In this document: positions 28,001 to 36,652 of the stretch, one piece after another
Layout: every line of letters begins with the position of its first letter
How positions within the stretch are numbered: position 1 is the stretch's first letter
Source: Ignavibacteria bacterium
GTDB lineage: Bacteria > Bacteroidota > Ignavibacteria > Kapaibacteriales > UBA961
Direction of reading: 5' to 3'
Assembly: GCA_016720145.1 (NCBI GenBank)
Contig: JADJXV010000002.1
Coordinates: 310,001-374,000 of the forward strand
Length of the DNA: 64,000 nucleotides
Translations under genes and position numbers: made by a program
Notes under the pieces: generated by a model
Database searches by the model: none
What the model saw: the letters and a program-made list of their open reading frames with translations, nothing else
Told to the model about the DNA's origin: nothing

Positions 28001-31000
28001 GGAAGCTACTTGTGTTGAAGTACTTCTGGATATTTGCCAATCTACTGCATTCTGCCCACGAGCATCTCCACTTGTTCCGTCCGGCTTTCCTGCTGTGAGT
28101 GCACCATTTCCTTTCGGCTGAAGAACTAATGCAATATTTCCTGTCGAGCCGTCATCAGCGCGAAGGGTTACATATCCCTGAACTGTGGATGCAAAATCAT
28201 CAATTATCAGAGCACTGTTTTGTATGAGCTTACCGGTCGTAGCATCATATCGCGTAATTGCATTATCCGTTGCCGATGCCGGTCCGACCACATTCCCCGC
28301 ACTCGCCGTCACCCAGCTTAAGACGCCACCCGTCGTCGATGAAAGCACCTGACCATTACTGGTAGCTGCGGCGGTCGGAAGAGTATAAGTAATATCCGCC
28401 GTTTGCACTCCCGCCTTGAAGGCAGTATAATTTGCTGTATTGGGAAATGAACCGGATGTATTATATGCTTCAAAAAAGCGAAGTTCGCTCGCTGAATTGT
28501 CGTTATTTGCCAGCCAAAGATTGGTATTACCAAATACCGCCACATCGGCTACATCAATAGTCATCGGAAGCGATCCGCCACTATTATTTGCATGGAATCC
28601 TACCGACCTGTCGGCATTTGTGCCAAACGTCAGTCCGCGACCGCCAAGTATTGTGGAATAATCGCCTGCAGTTGAATTAGAATTTCCTCCGCTGATCGTC
28701 GAAGAATTACCGCTGGCAATATTCGTCACCCCACCTGAAACAGTAGCATTTCCGGACGTCGCCTGATTAGCATTTCCACCGCCGATAGTGGCATATTGCT
28801 GAGAAGCGGTATTCGCGCTTCCACCGCCAATGGTTGAGGAACTTCCACTGGCAATATTATTTAAACCACCGGAAACGGTTGCTTGATTTGAACTTGCAGT
28901 ATTCGTACTTCCACCACCAACAGTAGAATATGAATTACTTACATTATTCGTAAATCCACCGGCAATAGTAGAATAATTCCCGGCATTCACATTCGAGACA
29001 CCACCGGCAATTACACTGTTTGTACCTGAATTTGTGTTCGTTGAGCCACCCCCGATATTCGATGCCGAACCGCTCACGGTATTGCCATTTCCACCACTGA
29101 CGACGCCGTAATTCCCTGCGGTAACAGAATTTAGAATACCCCCGGCAACAGTTGCAGTATAGGATGCGGCCGTATTCTGCCTCCCCCCGCTGATAGTCGA
29201 ATAATCACCGCTTGCTACTTGCGTGGAAACGCTGCGTGACATTTGCCAATCCACTGCTACATTTCCTCGAGCATCAGCTCCTCCACCGGGTTTACTGGCC
29301 ACTAGAGCGCCAGTTCCTTTTGGTGATAGGACAAGGTCAATATTCCCTGTCGCGCCGTCATCGGCACGGAGCGTCACATTATTTTGAGTAGTAGTTGTAA
29401 AGTCATCTATTATAATCGCACTGTTTTGTATGAGCTTACCGGTCGTCGCATCATATCGCGTAATAGCATTATCCGTTGCCGTCGCCGGCCCGACCACATT
29501 CCCCGCACTCGCCGTCACCCAGCTTAAGACGCCACCCGTCGTCGATGAAAGCACCTGACCATTACTGGTAGCTGCGGCTGTCGGAAGAGTATAAGTAATA
29601 TCCGCCGTTTGCACTCCCGCCTGAAATGCCGTAAAGTACGTGGAAGCAAGCGGGAATTGACCTCCCGTTGCCTGCGCAGTGAAGAATTTTAGCTTCGACG
29701 CCTGATTCCGTGTATTCCCCAGCCAAAGATCGACATTACCGAAATATGCCGTTTGTGCAGCGCTGATGGTCGCGCTGTCCTGATAGGAGTTTGCCCAGGC
29801 ATTATAGCCGAAGTCAGCCCCACCCGAACTAAACCTCAACCCATATCCACCCGGAATAGAGGAATAATTAGACTGCGCAGAGTTGAGATATCCGCCACCG
29901 ACGGACGCAGCAAAAGAGGTGGATTTATTGGAATTACCACCCGACACGACGGCATGATCCCCCGTAACAAGATTATTATTCCCCCCGGCAATTGTACTGT
30001 TGAGTCCGGTTGTAATTGTATTTCCATTTCCACCGCTAATTGTGCTATAGTTGGTACTTACCGTATTTCCTTGTCCACCGCCAACCGCTGAATGAATGCC
30101 ACTTGCCGTATTATTAGTACCACCGCTGATGACAGTATAATTACCACTTGCGATCTGTGTATTTGCTGAACGTGACATTTGCCAGTCAACGGCATTTTGT
30201 CCGCGGGAATTGCCGCCCGAAACTGTACCATCCGGTTTGCCCGATGTCAATGCTCCAGTTCCTTTCGCAGAAAGCACGAGCGAAATATTGGCAGTAGCTC
30301 CATCATCAGCGCGAAGAGTAGTATTGGCTTGAGGAGAAGCAGTATAATCATCAATAAGTAATGCACTGTTTTGTATCGATTTACCGGTCGTGAGATCATA
30401 TCTTGCAATCGCATTATCGACCGCCAAAGCGGGTCCGGTGACATCTCCGCCGGATGGCGTGGAAGGTTCCCACTGACTTAATGTCTGATTCCACACCAAT
30501 GCCTGTCCACTAGTCGGCGCAGTTGTAGCAATCATTCGACCTTGCATTTTTGCTACCGTCGGATTCGGATAGGTACCCGATAAATCACCTCCCGCAGCAC
30601 CACTTGGCGATGGATTCCCCCACGCAACACTTGTTCCGTTGTAGGTGAGCGCTTGTCCCGCACTCGCACCCGAAGAATTAATTTTTGCATTCGTGACCGC
30701 ACCATCGGCAAGCTTAGCTGAAGTAACATTAGCATCTACAATTTTCGACGTAGTAATTGTATTTGATGCAACACTCGGATTCGGGTAATTACCTGTCAAA
30801 TCACCACTTGCCGTACCACTGACATTTGGACTCCCCCATACTACATTAGCACCATCAAACGTGAGCGCCTGCCCCAATGTCGCGCCCGTGGTATTTACTT
30901 TCGCAGTAGTAATTGCGCCATCATTTACCTTTGCAGTTGTGACTGACCCATCAGCAATTTTTGCAGTTGTAATTGCATTCGCCGCAACACTCGGATTCGG

Positions 31001-34000
31001 ATAATTCCCTGTTAAATCGCCACTTGCCGCGCCGCTTACCGAAGGACTGCCCCACACAACATTCGTACCATTGAAAGTGAGTGCTTGACCGGAAGTTGCG
31101 CCAGTGGTGTTTACTTTTGAAGTTGTCACCGCAGCATCAGCAATTTTTGCAGTTGTAATTGCATTCGCAGCCACGCTCGGATTCGGATAATTACCTGTTA
31201 AATCGCCACTTGCAGCGCCGCTTGGTGATGGGCTTCCCCACACAACATTTGTCCCGTTGAAAGTGAGGGCTTGACCGTTTGCTGCGCCGGTAGTATTTAC
31301 TTTTGCAGTTGTAATTGCACCGTCATTTACTTTTGCCGTTGTAACCGAAGCATCTGCGATTTTCGCCGTTGTAATTGCATTTGCAGCCACGCTCGGATTC
31401 GGATAATTCCCTGTTAAATCTCCACTTGCTGCACCGCTTGGCGATGGACTGCCCCACACGACATTTGTGCCGTTGAAGGTGAGTGCTTGACCCGAAGTCG
31501 CGCCGGTGGTATTCACTTTCGATGTTGTAATTGCGCCGTCATTTACTTTTGCAGTCGTCACCGAAGCATCAGCGATTTTCGTTGTGGTAATTGCATTTGC
31601 AGCTACGCTCGGATTTGGATAATTACCTGTCAAATCACCACTTGCCGCACCGCTTGGCGATGGGCTTCCCCATACGACATTCGTTCCGTTGAAGGTGAGC
31701 GCTTGACCGGATGTTGCGCCGGTGGTATTTACCTTCGCCGTCGTAATTGCTCCGTCATTTACTTTTGCAGTCGTCACAGATCCATCAGCAATTTTTGCGG
31801 TGGTAATTGCATTCGCAGCCACGCTCGGATTAGGATAATTCCCTGTTAAATCTCCACTTGCCGCACCACTTGGTGATGGGCTTCCCCACACAACATTCGT
31901 TCCGTTGAAGGTGAGCGCTTGACCCGATGTAGCGCCGCTCGTATTTACTTTTGATGTTGTAATTGCTCCGTCATTTACTTTCGCAGTCGTCACCGAAGCA
32001 TCTGCGATTTTTGCCGTTGTAATTGCATTTGCAGCCACGCCCGGATTTGGATAATTCCCAGTTAAATCTCCACTTGCTGCGCCGCTTGGTGATGGGCTTC
32101 CCCAAACAACATTCGTACCATTGAAGGTGAGCGCTTGACCGGATGTCGCTCCCGTCGTATTTACTTTCGCAGTCGTAATTGCGCCGTCATTTACTTTCAC
32201 CGTCGTGACAGCACCATCAGCGATTTTTGCGGTCGTCACAGCATTTGTTGCAATACTCGGATTCGGATAACTACCTGTCAGATCACCACTTGCCGCACCG
32301 CTTGGCGATGGGCTTCCCCATACGACATTCGTTCCGTTGAAGGTGAGCGCTTGACCGGATGTTGCGCCGGTGGTATTTACCTTCGCCGTCGTAATTGCTC
32401 CGTCATTTACTTTTGCAGTCGTCACAGATCCATCAGCAATTTTTGCGGTGGTAATTGCATTCGCAGCCACGCTCGGATTAGGATAATTCCCTGTTAAATC
32501 TCCACTTGCCGCACCACTTGGTGATGGGCTTCCCACACAACATTCGTTCCGTTGAAGGTGAGCGCTTGACCCGATGTAGCGCCGCTCGTATTTACTTTTT
32601 GATGTTGTAATTGCTCCGTCATTTACTTTCGCAGTCGTCACCGAAGCATCTGCGATTTTTGCCGTTGTAATTGCATTCGCAGCCACGCTCGGATTTGGAT
32701 AATTACCCGTCAAATCACCACTTGCTGCACCGCTTGGCGATGGACTGCCCCATACAACATTTGTACCATTGAAGGTGAGCGCTTGACCGGATGTCGCTCC
32801 CGTCGTATTTACTTTCGCAGTCGTAATTGCGCCGTCATTTACTTTCACCGTCGTGACAGCACCATCAGCGATTTTTGCGGTCGTCACAGCATTTGTTGCA
32901 ATACTCGGATTCGGATAACTACCTGTCAGATCACCACTTGCCGCACCGCTTGGCGATGGACTTCCCCACACGACATTAGTACCATTAAAGGTGAGCGCTT
33001 GACCGCTTGTTGCGCCGGTAGTATTTACTTTCGCAGTCGTAATTGAACCGTCATTTACCTTAGCCGTCGTCACAGAATTATCAGCGATTTTAGCTGTCGT
33101 TACTGCATTTGAAGCAATACTTGGATTCGGATAACTACCTGTCAAGTCTCCACTTGCTGCTCCGCTTGGTGATGGACTTCCCCAGATTACATTTGTACCA
33201 TTGAAAGTGAGCGCTTGACCGGATGTTGCGCCGGTGGTATTTACCTTCGCCGTCGTAATTGCTCCGTCATTTACTTTCACTGTCGTCACCGCAGCATCTG
33301 CGATTTTTGCTGTTGTAATTGCATTCACAGCCACGCTCGGATTCGGATAATTACCTGTCAAATCACCACTTGCTGCACCACTTGGTGATGGGCTGCCCCA
33401 CACGACATTTGTACCATTGAAGGTGAGTGCTTGTCCGCTTGTCGCACCGGTCGTATTTACTTTTGTATTCGTTATTGATCCATCAGCAATTTTAGCTGTC
33501 GTAATAGAATTTGAAGCAATACTCGGATTAGGATAACTACCTGTCAAGTCTCCACTTGCTGCACCGCTTGGCGATGGGCTGCCCCAGACGACATTTGTTC
33601 CGTTGAAGGTGAGCGCTTGCCCCGAGGTCGCGCCGGTTGTATTTACTTTCGCTGTTGTGACAGCACCATCAACAATTTTTGCTGTGGTAATTGCATTTGA
33701 AGCAATACTTGGATTCGGATAACTACCTGTCAAGTCTCCACTTGCTGCACCGCTTGGCGATGGACTTCCCCACACGACATTTGTTCCGTTGAAAGTGAGC
33801 GCTTGACCGGATGTCGCGCCGGTGGTATTTACTTTTGCTGTTGTAATTGCACCATCATTTACTTTCGCCGTTGTCACAGAATTATCAGCAATTTTTGCAG
33901 TTGTTACTGCATTTGTTGCAATACTTGGATTCGGATAACTACCTGTCAAGTCACCACTTGCTGCACCGCTTGGCGATGGGCTTCCCCATACGACATTCGT

Positions 34001-36592
34001 GCCGTTGAAGGTAAGCGCTTGACCAGAGGTTGCGCCGGTCGTATTTACTTTTGCAGTTGTAATTGCACCGTCATTTACTTTCGACGTCGTCACAGAATTA
34101 TCAGCGATTTTTGCTGTTGTTACTGCATTTGTTGCAATACTCGGATTCGGATAACTACCTGTCAGATCACCACTTGCCGCGCCGCTAGGCGATGGACTTC
34201 CCCACACGACATTCGTTCCATTGAAAGTGAGCGCTTGACCGGATGTTGCCCCGGTCGTATTTACTTTTGAATTCGTAATTGAACCATCAGCAATTTTTGC
34301 TGTCGTTACTGCATTTACTGCAATACTCGGATTCGGATAACTACCTGTCAAGTCTCCACTTGCTGCACCGCTGGGTGATGGACTTCCCCACACGACATTT
34401 GTGCCGTTGAAAGTGAGCTCTTGACCGCTTGTTGCACCTGCCGTATTTACCTTTGAAGTCGTAATTGCACCATCATTTACCTTTGCAGTAGTCACAGAAT
34501 TATCAGCAATTTTTGCAGTTGTTACTGCATTTGTTGCAATACTTGGATTCGGATAATTACCTGTCAAGTCTCCACTTGCCGCACCACTTGGTGATGGACT
34601 TCCCCACACAACATTCGTACCGTTGAAGGTGAGCGCTTGACCGGAAGTTGCGCCTGTCGTATTTACTTTTGAATTCGTAATTGATCCATCTGCAATTTTT
34701 GCAGTCGTTACTGCATTTACTGCAATACTCGGATTCGGATAACTACCTGTCAAATCTCCACTTGCCGCACCGCTCGGCGATGGGCTTCCCCACACAACAG
34801 TCGTACCATTGAAGGTGAGTGCTTGACCGGATGTTGCGCCGGTGGTATTTACTTTCGCAGTTGTAATTGCTCCGTCATTTACTTTCGATGTCGTCACAGA
34901 ACCATCAGCAATTTTTGCTGTCGTTACTGCATTTACTGCAATACTCGGATTCGGATAATTGCCTGTCAAGTCTCCACTTGCTGCACCACTTGGCGATGGG
35001 CTTCCCCAGACTACATTCGTTCCATTGAATGTAAGAGCTTGACCTGAAGTTGCGCCAGTTGTATTGACCTTTGCTGTTGTAATTGCACCGTCATTTACTT
35101 TTGCAGTGGTGATTGCACCGTCATTTACTTTTGCAGTGGTGATTGCACTATCTGCAATTTTAGCTGTGGTAACCGCATTTGAAACTATAGTAGGATTCGG
35201 ATAACTACCTGTCAAGTCTCCACTTGCTGCACCGCTAGGTGATGGGCTTCCCCACACGACATTTGTCCCATTGTAGGTCAATGCTTGACCGGATGTTGCA
35301 CCAATAGGATTAATTTTGACTGCCGTCACTTGCGCATCGGCAATTTTGTCCATTGTGACGGCGGCGTCAGAGAGCTTTGCCATTGTTACTGCTCCGTCGG
35401 CGATTTTGGCGGTGGTAATTGCATTTAATGAAATGCTTGGATTTGGATAATTTCCTGTGAGATCTCCGCCGGCTGCGCCGCTTGGAACTGATGTTCCCCA
35501 CACAACGGAAGTACCATTGTATGTTAGCACTTGCCCATTAACAGCTCCTGCTGTGCTCAGCTTTGCAGTCGTAATAGCTCCATCATTTACTTTAGATGAA
35601 ATCACCGCTCCATCGGCTAATTTTCCGGTTGTAATTGCACCATCAGCTAATTTTATAGATGTAATCACACCGGGCATGATACTCGGATTCGGGTAATTAC
35701 CTGTTAAATCACCACCTGCCGCGCCGCTTAATGATGGACTTCCCCACACGATATTCGTACCATCGAAGGTGAGCGCTTGACCGGTATTAGCTCCGGTCGA
35801 ACTTAATTTTGAAGTGCTTATTGCACCATTGAGAACTTTTACGGTCGTTACAGCATCATCGGCAATTTTTGACGTAGTGACTGAACCGTCGGACAGCTTG
35901 AGGGTTGTAACTGCATAGTCGGCAAGCTTTGCTGTTGTGATTGCTCCGTCGGTGAGTTTGCCGGTGGTAATTCCGCCATCGGTAACACTAAGTGCTACTG
36001 ACGGTCCGGTGGGATTACCAACAGTCAGCGAACCGTCGGCAGGGTCTATGCGGTCGATACCGCCTAAGCTTGTGATGAGAATTGTCGAGCCGTTTTGGGA
36101 TACCGACGTTTTGCCGCCGCCCTGGAGCGTGAGATTCCCACTGAGTCCATTGAGTGATAATACTGCACCTGTAGCATTCGGCGAAAGCGCCAATGCGGTG
36201 CCCGCTGATTCGGAAAAAAGCGAGTAAGGTGTTGATACTAATGGCGTTCTGGGTGCCATTTCAGCATTGCCTACATGGGTAATCCCAAGCCACATTTGCT
36301 TATCAAACTGCATCGCAAGGGGAGTGACAGTGCCAAGATTCACATCAAATATACCGCCGACAGTACTCACATTATGTGATTCTTGCCAAAGGAAAGCGCC
36401 ACCGGAAGGACTATCATAGAGAGCAAAGGTCAGCAGGTAGGTGCTATCAGGAAAGGGAGTCTGCACCAGATCCGTGAGCGTTCCCTGATACGAGAATGTA
36501 CGGGGCGCCTGTGCAAAGGTCATTGGTAAACAAGCGCAAAAAGCAAGTGCCGCAGCAAATGCAAAGCGAAGTATAGATTGTAAGTGTCTCAT
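22100..36592 (-). CDS. Giant repetitive fibre/adhesin-like surface protein (about 4830 aa)
   Basis: The frame opens at 36652, but the signal peptide MRHLQSILRFAFAAALAFCA starts at the ATG at 36592. After a ~100-residue N-terminal domain (RTFSYQGTLTDL, PYSLFSESAG) come about 25 tandem units (residues ~280-2010), the commonest 72 residues long, built from ALTFNGTNVVWGSPSPSG, AASGDLTGNYPNPS and several ITTAKIADG phrases. Next come eight large modules (GDVVGPASATDNAISRFD, QNNVTLRADDGS, PKGTGAL), each followed by YadA-like head repeats (ASGNSSTISGGNSN type) and a YTLPTAAPTSNGQ strand. The last ~100 residues resemble phage tail-fibre ends (VSPRGDMEAGVIIAF, GGAIDPAAINVDV). There is no T9SS sorting domain. 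The make-up suggests a trimeric fibre. One repeat carries two compensating indels (see the repeat entry). Function as adhesin is inferred. Confidence 0.85.
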   Translation of the reverse strand: MRHLQSILRFAFAAALAFCACLPMTFAQAPRTFSYQGTLTDLVQTPFPDSTYLLTFALYDSPSGGAFLWQESHNVSTVGGIFDVNLGTVTPLAMQFDKQMWLGITHVGNAEMAPRTPLVSTPYSLFSESAGTALALSPNATGAVLSLNGLSGNLTLQGGGKTSVSQNGSTILITSLGGIDRIDPADGSLTVGNPTGPSVALSVTDGGITTGKLTDGAITTAKLADYAVTTLKLSDGSVTTSKIADDAVTTVKVLNGAISTSKLSSTGANTGQALTFDGTNIVWGSPSLSGAAGGDLTGNYPNPSIMPGVITSIKLADGAITTGKLADGAVISSKVNDGAITTAKLSTAGAVNGQVLTYNGTSVVWGTSVPSGAAGGDLTGNYPNPSISLNAITTAKIADGAVTMAKLSDAAVTMDKIADAQVTAVKINPIGATSGQALTYNGTNVVWGSPSPSGAASGDLTGSYPNPTIVSNAVTTAKIADSAITTAKVNDGAITTAKVNDGAITTAKVNTTGATSGQALTFNGTNVVWGSPSPSGAASGDLTGNYPNPSIAVNAVTTAKIADGSVTTSKVNDGAITTAKVNTTGATSGQALTFNGTTVVWGSPSPSGAASGDLTGSYPNPSIAVNAVTTAKIADGSITNSKVNTTGATSGQALTFNGTNVVWGSPSPSGAASGDLTGNYPNPSIATNAVTTAKIADNSVTTAKVNDGAITTSKVNTAGATSGQELTFNGTNVVWGSPSPSGAASGDLTGSYPNPSIAVNAVTTAKIADGSITNSKVNTTGATSGQALTFNGTNVVWGSPSPSGAASGDLTGSYPNPSIATNAVTTAKIADNSVTTSKVNDGAITTAKVNTTGATSGQALTFNGTNVVWGSPSPSGAASGDLTGSYPNPSIATNAVTTAKIADNSVTTAKVNDGAITTAKVNTTGATSGQALTFNGTNVVWGSPSPSGAASGDLTGSYPNPSIASNAITTAKIVDGAVTTAKVNTTGATSGQALTFNGTNVVWGSPSPSGAASGDLTGSYPNPSIASNSITTAKIADGSITNTKVNTTGATSGQALTFNGTNVVWGSPSPSGAASGDLTGNYPNPSVAVNAITTAKIADAAVTTVKVNDGAITTAKVNTTGATSGQALTFNGTNVIWGSPSPSGAASGDLTGSYPNPSIASNAVTTAKIADNSVTTAKVNDGSITTAKVNTTGATSGQALTFNGTNVVWGSPSPSGAASGDLTGSYPNPSIATNAVTTAKIADGAVTTVKVNDGAITTAKVNTTGATSGQALTFNGTNVVWGSPSPSGAASGDLTGNYPNPSVAANAITTAKIADASVTTAKVNDGAITTSKSKYERRYIGSSAHLQRNECCVGSPSPSGAASGDLTGNYPNPSVAANAITTAKIADGSVTTAKVNDGAITTAKVNTTGATSGQALTFNGTNVVWGSPSPSGAASGDLTGSYPNPSIATNAVTTAKIADGAVTTVKVNDGAITTAKVNTTGATSGQALTFNGTNVVWGSPSPSGAASGDLTGNYPNPGVAANAITTAKIADASVTTAKVNDGAITTSKVNTSGATSGQALTFNGTNVVWGSPSPSGAASGDLTGNYPNPSVAANAITTAKIADGSVTTAKVNDGAITTAKVNTTGATSGQALTFNGTNVVWGSPSPSGAASGDLTGNYPNPSVAANAITTTKIADASVTTAKVNDGAITTSKVNTTGATSGQALTFNGTNVVWGSPSPSGAASGDLTGNYPNPSVAANAITTAKIADASVTTAKVNDGAITTAKVNTTGAANGQALTFNGTNVVWGSPSPSGAASGDLTGNYPNPSVAANAITTAKIADAAVTTSKVNTTGATSGQALTFNGTNVVWGSPSVSGAASGDLTGNYPNPSVAANAITTAKIADGSVTTAKVNDGAITTAKVNTTGATLGQALTFDGANVVWGSPNVSGTASGDLTGNYPNPSVASNTITTSKIVDANVTSAKLADGAVTNAKINSSGASAGQALTYNGTSVAWGNPSPSGAAGGDLSGTYPNPTVAKMQGRMIATTAPTSGQALVWNQTLSQWEPSTPSGGDVTGPALAVDNAIARYDLTTGKSIQNSALLIDDYTASPQANTTLRADDGATANISLVLSAKGTGALTSGKPDGTVSGGNSRGQNAVDWQMSRSANTQIASGNYTVISGGTNNTASGIHSAVGGGQGNTVSTNYSTISGGNGNTITTGLNSTIAGGNNNLVTGDHAVVSGGNSNKSTSFAASVGGGYLNSAQSNYSSIPGGYGLRFSSGGADFGYNAWANSYQDSATISAAQTAYFGNVDLWLGNTRNQASKLKFFTAQATGGQFPLASTYFTAFQAGVQTADITYTLPTAAATSNGQVLSSTTGGVLSWVTASAGNVVGPATATDNAITRYDATTGKLIQNSAIIIDDFTTTTQNNVTLRADDGATGNIDLVLSPKGTGALVASKPGGGADARGNVAVDWQMSRSVSTQVASGDYSTISGGRQNTAASYTATVAGGILNSVTAGNYGVVSGGNGNTVSGSASNIGGGSTNTNSGTNSVIAGGVSNVNAGNYSTIAGGFTNNVSNSYSTVGGGSTNTASSNQATVSGGLNNIASGSSSTIGGGSANTASQQYATIGGGNANQATSGNATVSGGVTNIASGNSSTISGGNSNSTAGDYSTILGGRGLTFGTNADRSVGFHANNSGGSLPMTIDVADVAVFGNTNLWLANNDNSASELRFFEAYNTSGSFPNTANYTAFKAGVQTADITYTLPTAAATSNGQVLSSTTGGVLSWVTASAGNVVGPASATDNAITRYDATTGKLIQNSALIIDDFASTVQGYVTLRADDGSTGNIALVLQPKGNGALTAGKPDGTSGDARGQNAVDWQISRSTSTQVASGDFSTIGGGRQNTAAAYTSTVSGGILNSITAGNYCVISGGNSNAISGSTSTIGGGSTNTITSTNGVIAGGVSNSISGSYATIGGGFNNNANSQYSTVSGGSTNTASGTNTTVGGGFTNTASGSTSTISGGSGNSVSGVNSTIGGGVTNIIECNYSVIPGGYGMRFGTSATNSFGYNGRSGSTDSAYVNSSNTAYFGNVDLWLGNTRNQASALRFYTAQAADGTFPDVGTYYSSFKAGVQTGNLTYTLPIVAPTNGQVLSSTSAGVMSWTSVSGGDVVGPASATDNAISRFDAATGKLIQNSAITIDDYTTTTQNNVTLRADDGSTSNIDLVLKPKGTGSLSSSKPDGTATGGDARGTNAVDWQGTRSVSTQVASGASSTIGGGNQNTASNGNTTVGGGFGNTASGNTSTVAGGNTNTASASYSTISGGIGNAVSGMYGTVSGGRANTASGVGAYIGGGGDNGIFISGNTASGVVSAVVGGYTNSTAGDYSTILGGRGLTLGANANRSIGFHSNNSGGTLPMTIDVADVAVFGNSNLWLANNNNTPSELRFFEAYNTSGAFPNTANYTAFKAGTQTVDITYTLPTAAPTTDGQVLASTTAGVMSWSSVSGGDVVGPTSATDNAISRYDSTTGKLIQNSAIVVDDYTTSTQNNVTLKADDGATSDISLVLSPKGTGALTANKPDGTASGGDVRGASAVDWQISRSNSSQVASGDNSTIGGGLNNSASGTNATVSGGKTNTASGNSATISGGNTNSASNFYSTVSGGNSNSASAYSATIGGGLRNSAEFSYGTIPGGYGMRLGASAEGSFGFNGFSTYNDSAYVNTARTAYFGNVDLWLGNTRNQASALRFYTAQAADGTFPDVGTYYSSFKAGTQSANISYTLPTDAPTSNGQVLASTTAGVMSWTSVGSGDVTGPSSATDNAISRFDATTGKLIQNSAITIDDYTTSTQNNVTLRADDGSTTDISLVLMPKGAGALMADKSDGATSGGNARGLNAVDFQMSRSTSSQVASGSYSTIPGGQNNVASGNTSFAGGFGNSATGNYSVAVGGQSNNATGDHAVLVGGVINSSDGYVSSVGGGYRNFAKSNYSTIPGGYGLTFDVGTSCFGYNGWSSSYNDSARISSANIAYLGNVDLWLGNTRNQASKLKFFSAQATSGAFPTASTHFTSFQAGVQSADITYTLPTDAPVSDGQVLASTTGGTMSWTSAGSGDVVGPGAATDNAISRFDATTGKLIQNSAIVVDDYTTSTQNNVTLRADDGSTSNIDLVVSPKGTGALSANKPDGATSGGDARGANAVDFQMTRNASTQVASGGNSFIGGGSRNMVVGGNSSVVGGYTNQIMGGANSSFTSIGGGANNTIGDGAAAVDNSAIGGGSNNTIISYRSYIGGGSANYINAAYSTIGGGDRDSTTGYSSSIGGGTLNKTTGGWSTIGGGFTNLSSSQASTVAGGNQNIASGTESAIGGGLSNTASGSYSTVSGGDQNIASGLNSTVSGGDQNIASATYSAVGGGSSNKASYYASTIGGGLRNSTEYSYTTIPGGYGMRLGNAAEGSFGFNGFTTYDDSAYVNAARTAYFGNVDLWLGNTRNQASQLRFYTAQSADGTFPAANTYYSAFQAGVQTGNLTYTLPIVAPTNGQVLSSTSAGVLSWANAGGLTNFTESVNTVAPNATVPVVRLLATYGPASNVDIALTPKGTGALTAQVADNTTTGGNKRGENATDWQSIRFNASEVASANYSTISGGVANTASGYISTVSGGYQNTNVGDYSAILGGRGLTFGANADHSVGYLANVSGNEMTINTANTAVFGNTNLWLANNSGTASELRFYELTGPTSGTFPPTGTNYVAFKSGVNLSTDYTYTLPTDYPTGGTGRQLTSTTSGTMSWGAQTLQVNNYNIDCGNLAANGGTAYVNVVVTGVVIGGTVTVSPRGDMEAGVIIAFARVDANDNVRVKFVNATGGAIDPAAINVDVTVVQP
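30640..35720 (-). repeat. Tandem 216-bp-type coding repeats of the fibre gene (about 25 units)
   Basis: About 5 kb of the fibre gene consists of head-to-tail units. The full unit is 216 bp (72 codons); shorter variants lack one or two 9-codon ITTAKVNDG-type steps. Units near the 5' and 3' ends are more diverged, while the central ones are nearly identical, which points to recent unequal recombination in the middle. Long antisense open frames here are by-products of the repeat and not genes. Confidence 0.9.
31658..32953 (-). repeat. 648-bp higher-order tandem duplication within the fibre repeats
   Basis: The blocks 31658-32305 and 32306-32953 are nearly identical and each holds three 216-bp units, so a three-unit block was duplicated recently. 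The second block differs from the first by two one-base indels: an extra T in the run at 32596-32600 and a missing C near 32533. In translation order the first shifts the frame and the second restores it, so about 22 residues read SKYERRYIGSSAHLQRN instead of the usual VNTSGATSGQALTF. The rest of the protein stays in frame. Confidence 0.8.
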
Positions 36593-36652
36593 AAGGCAGC
36601 AATGTATAATAATTACAAATAGATTTTTATTTTTTAAATTAGAATTATCCAT

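Noticed and set aside
31487..35047. Series of Cys/Arg-rich plus-strand proteins opposite the fibre gene
   Set aside because: They are antisense readings of the 216-bp repeats, repeat with the same period, and have no start signals.
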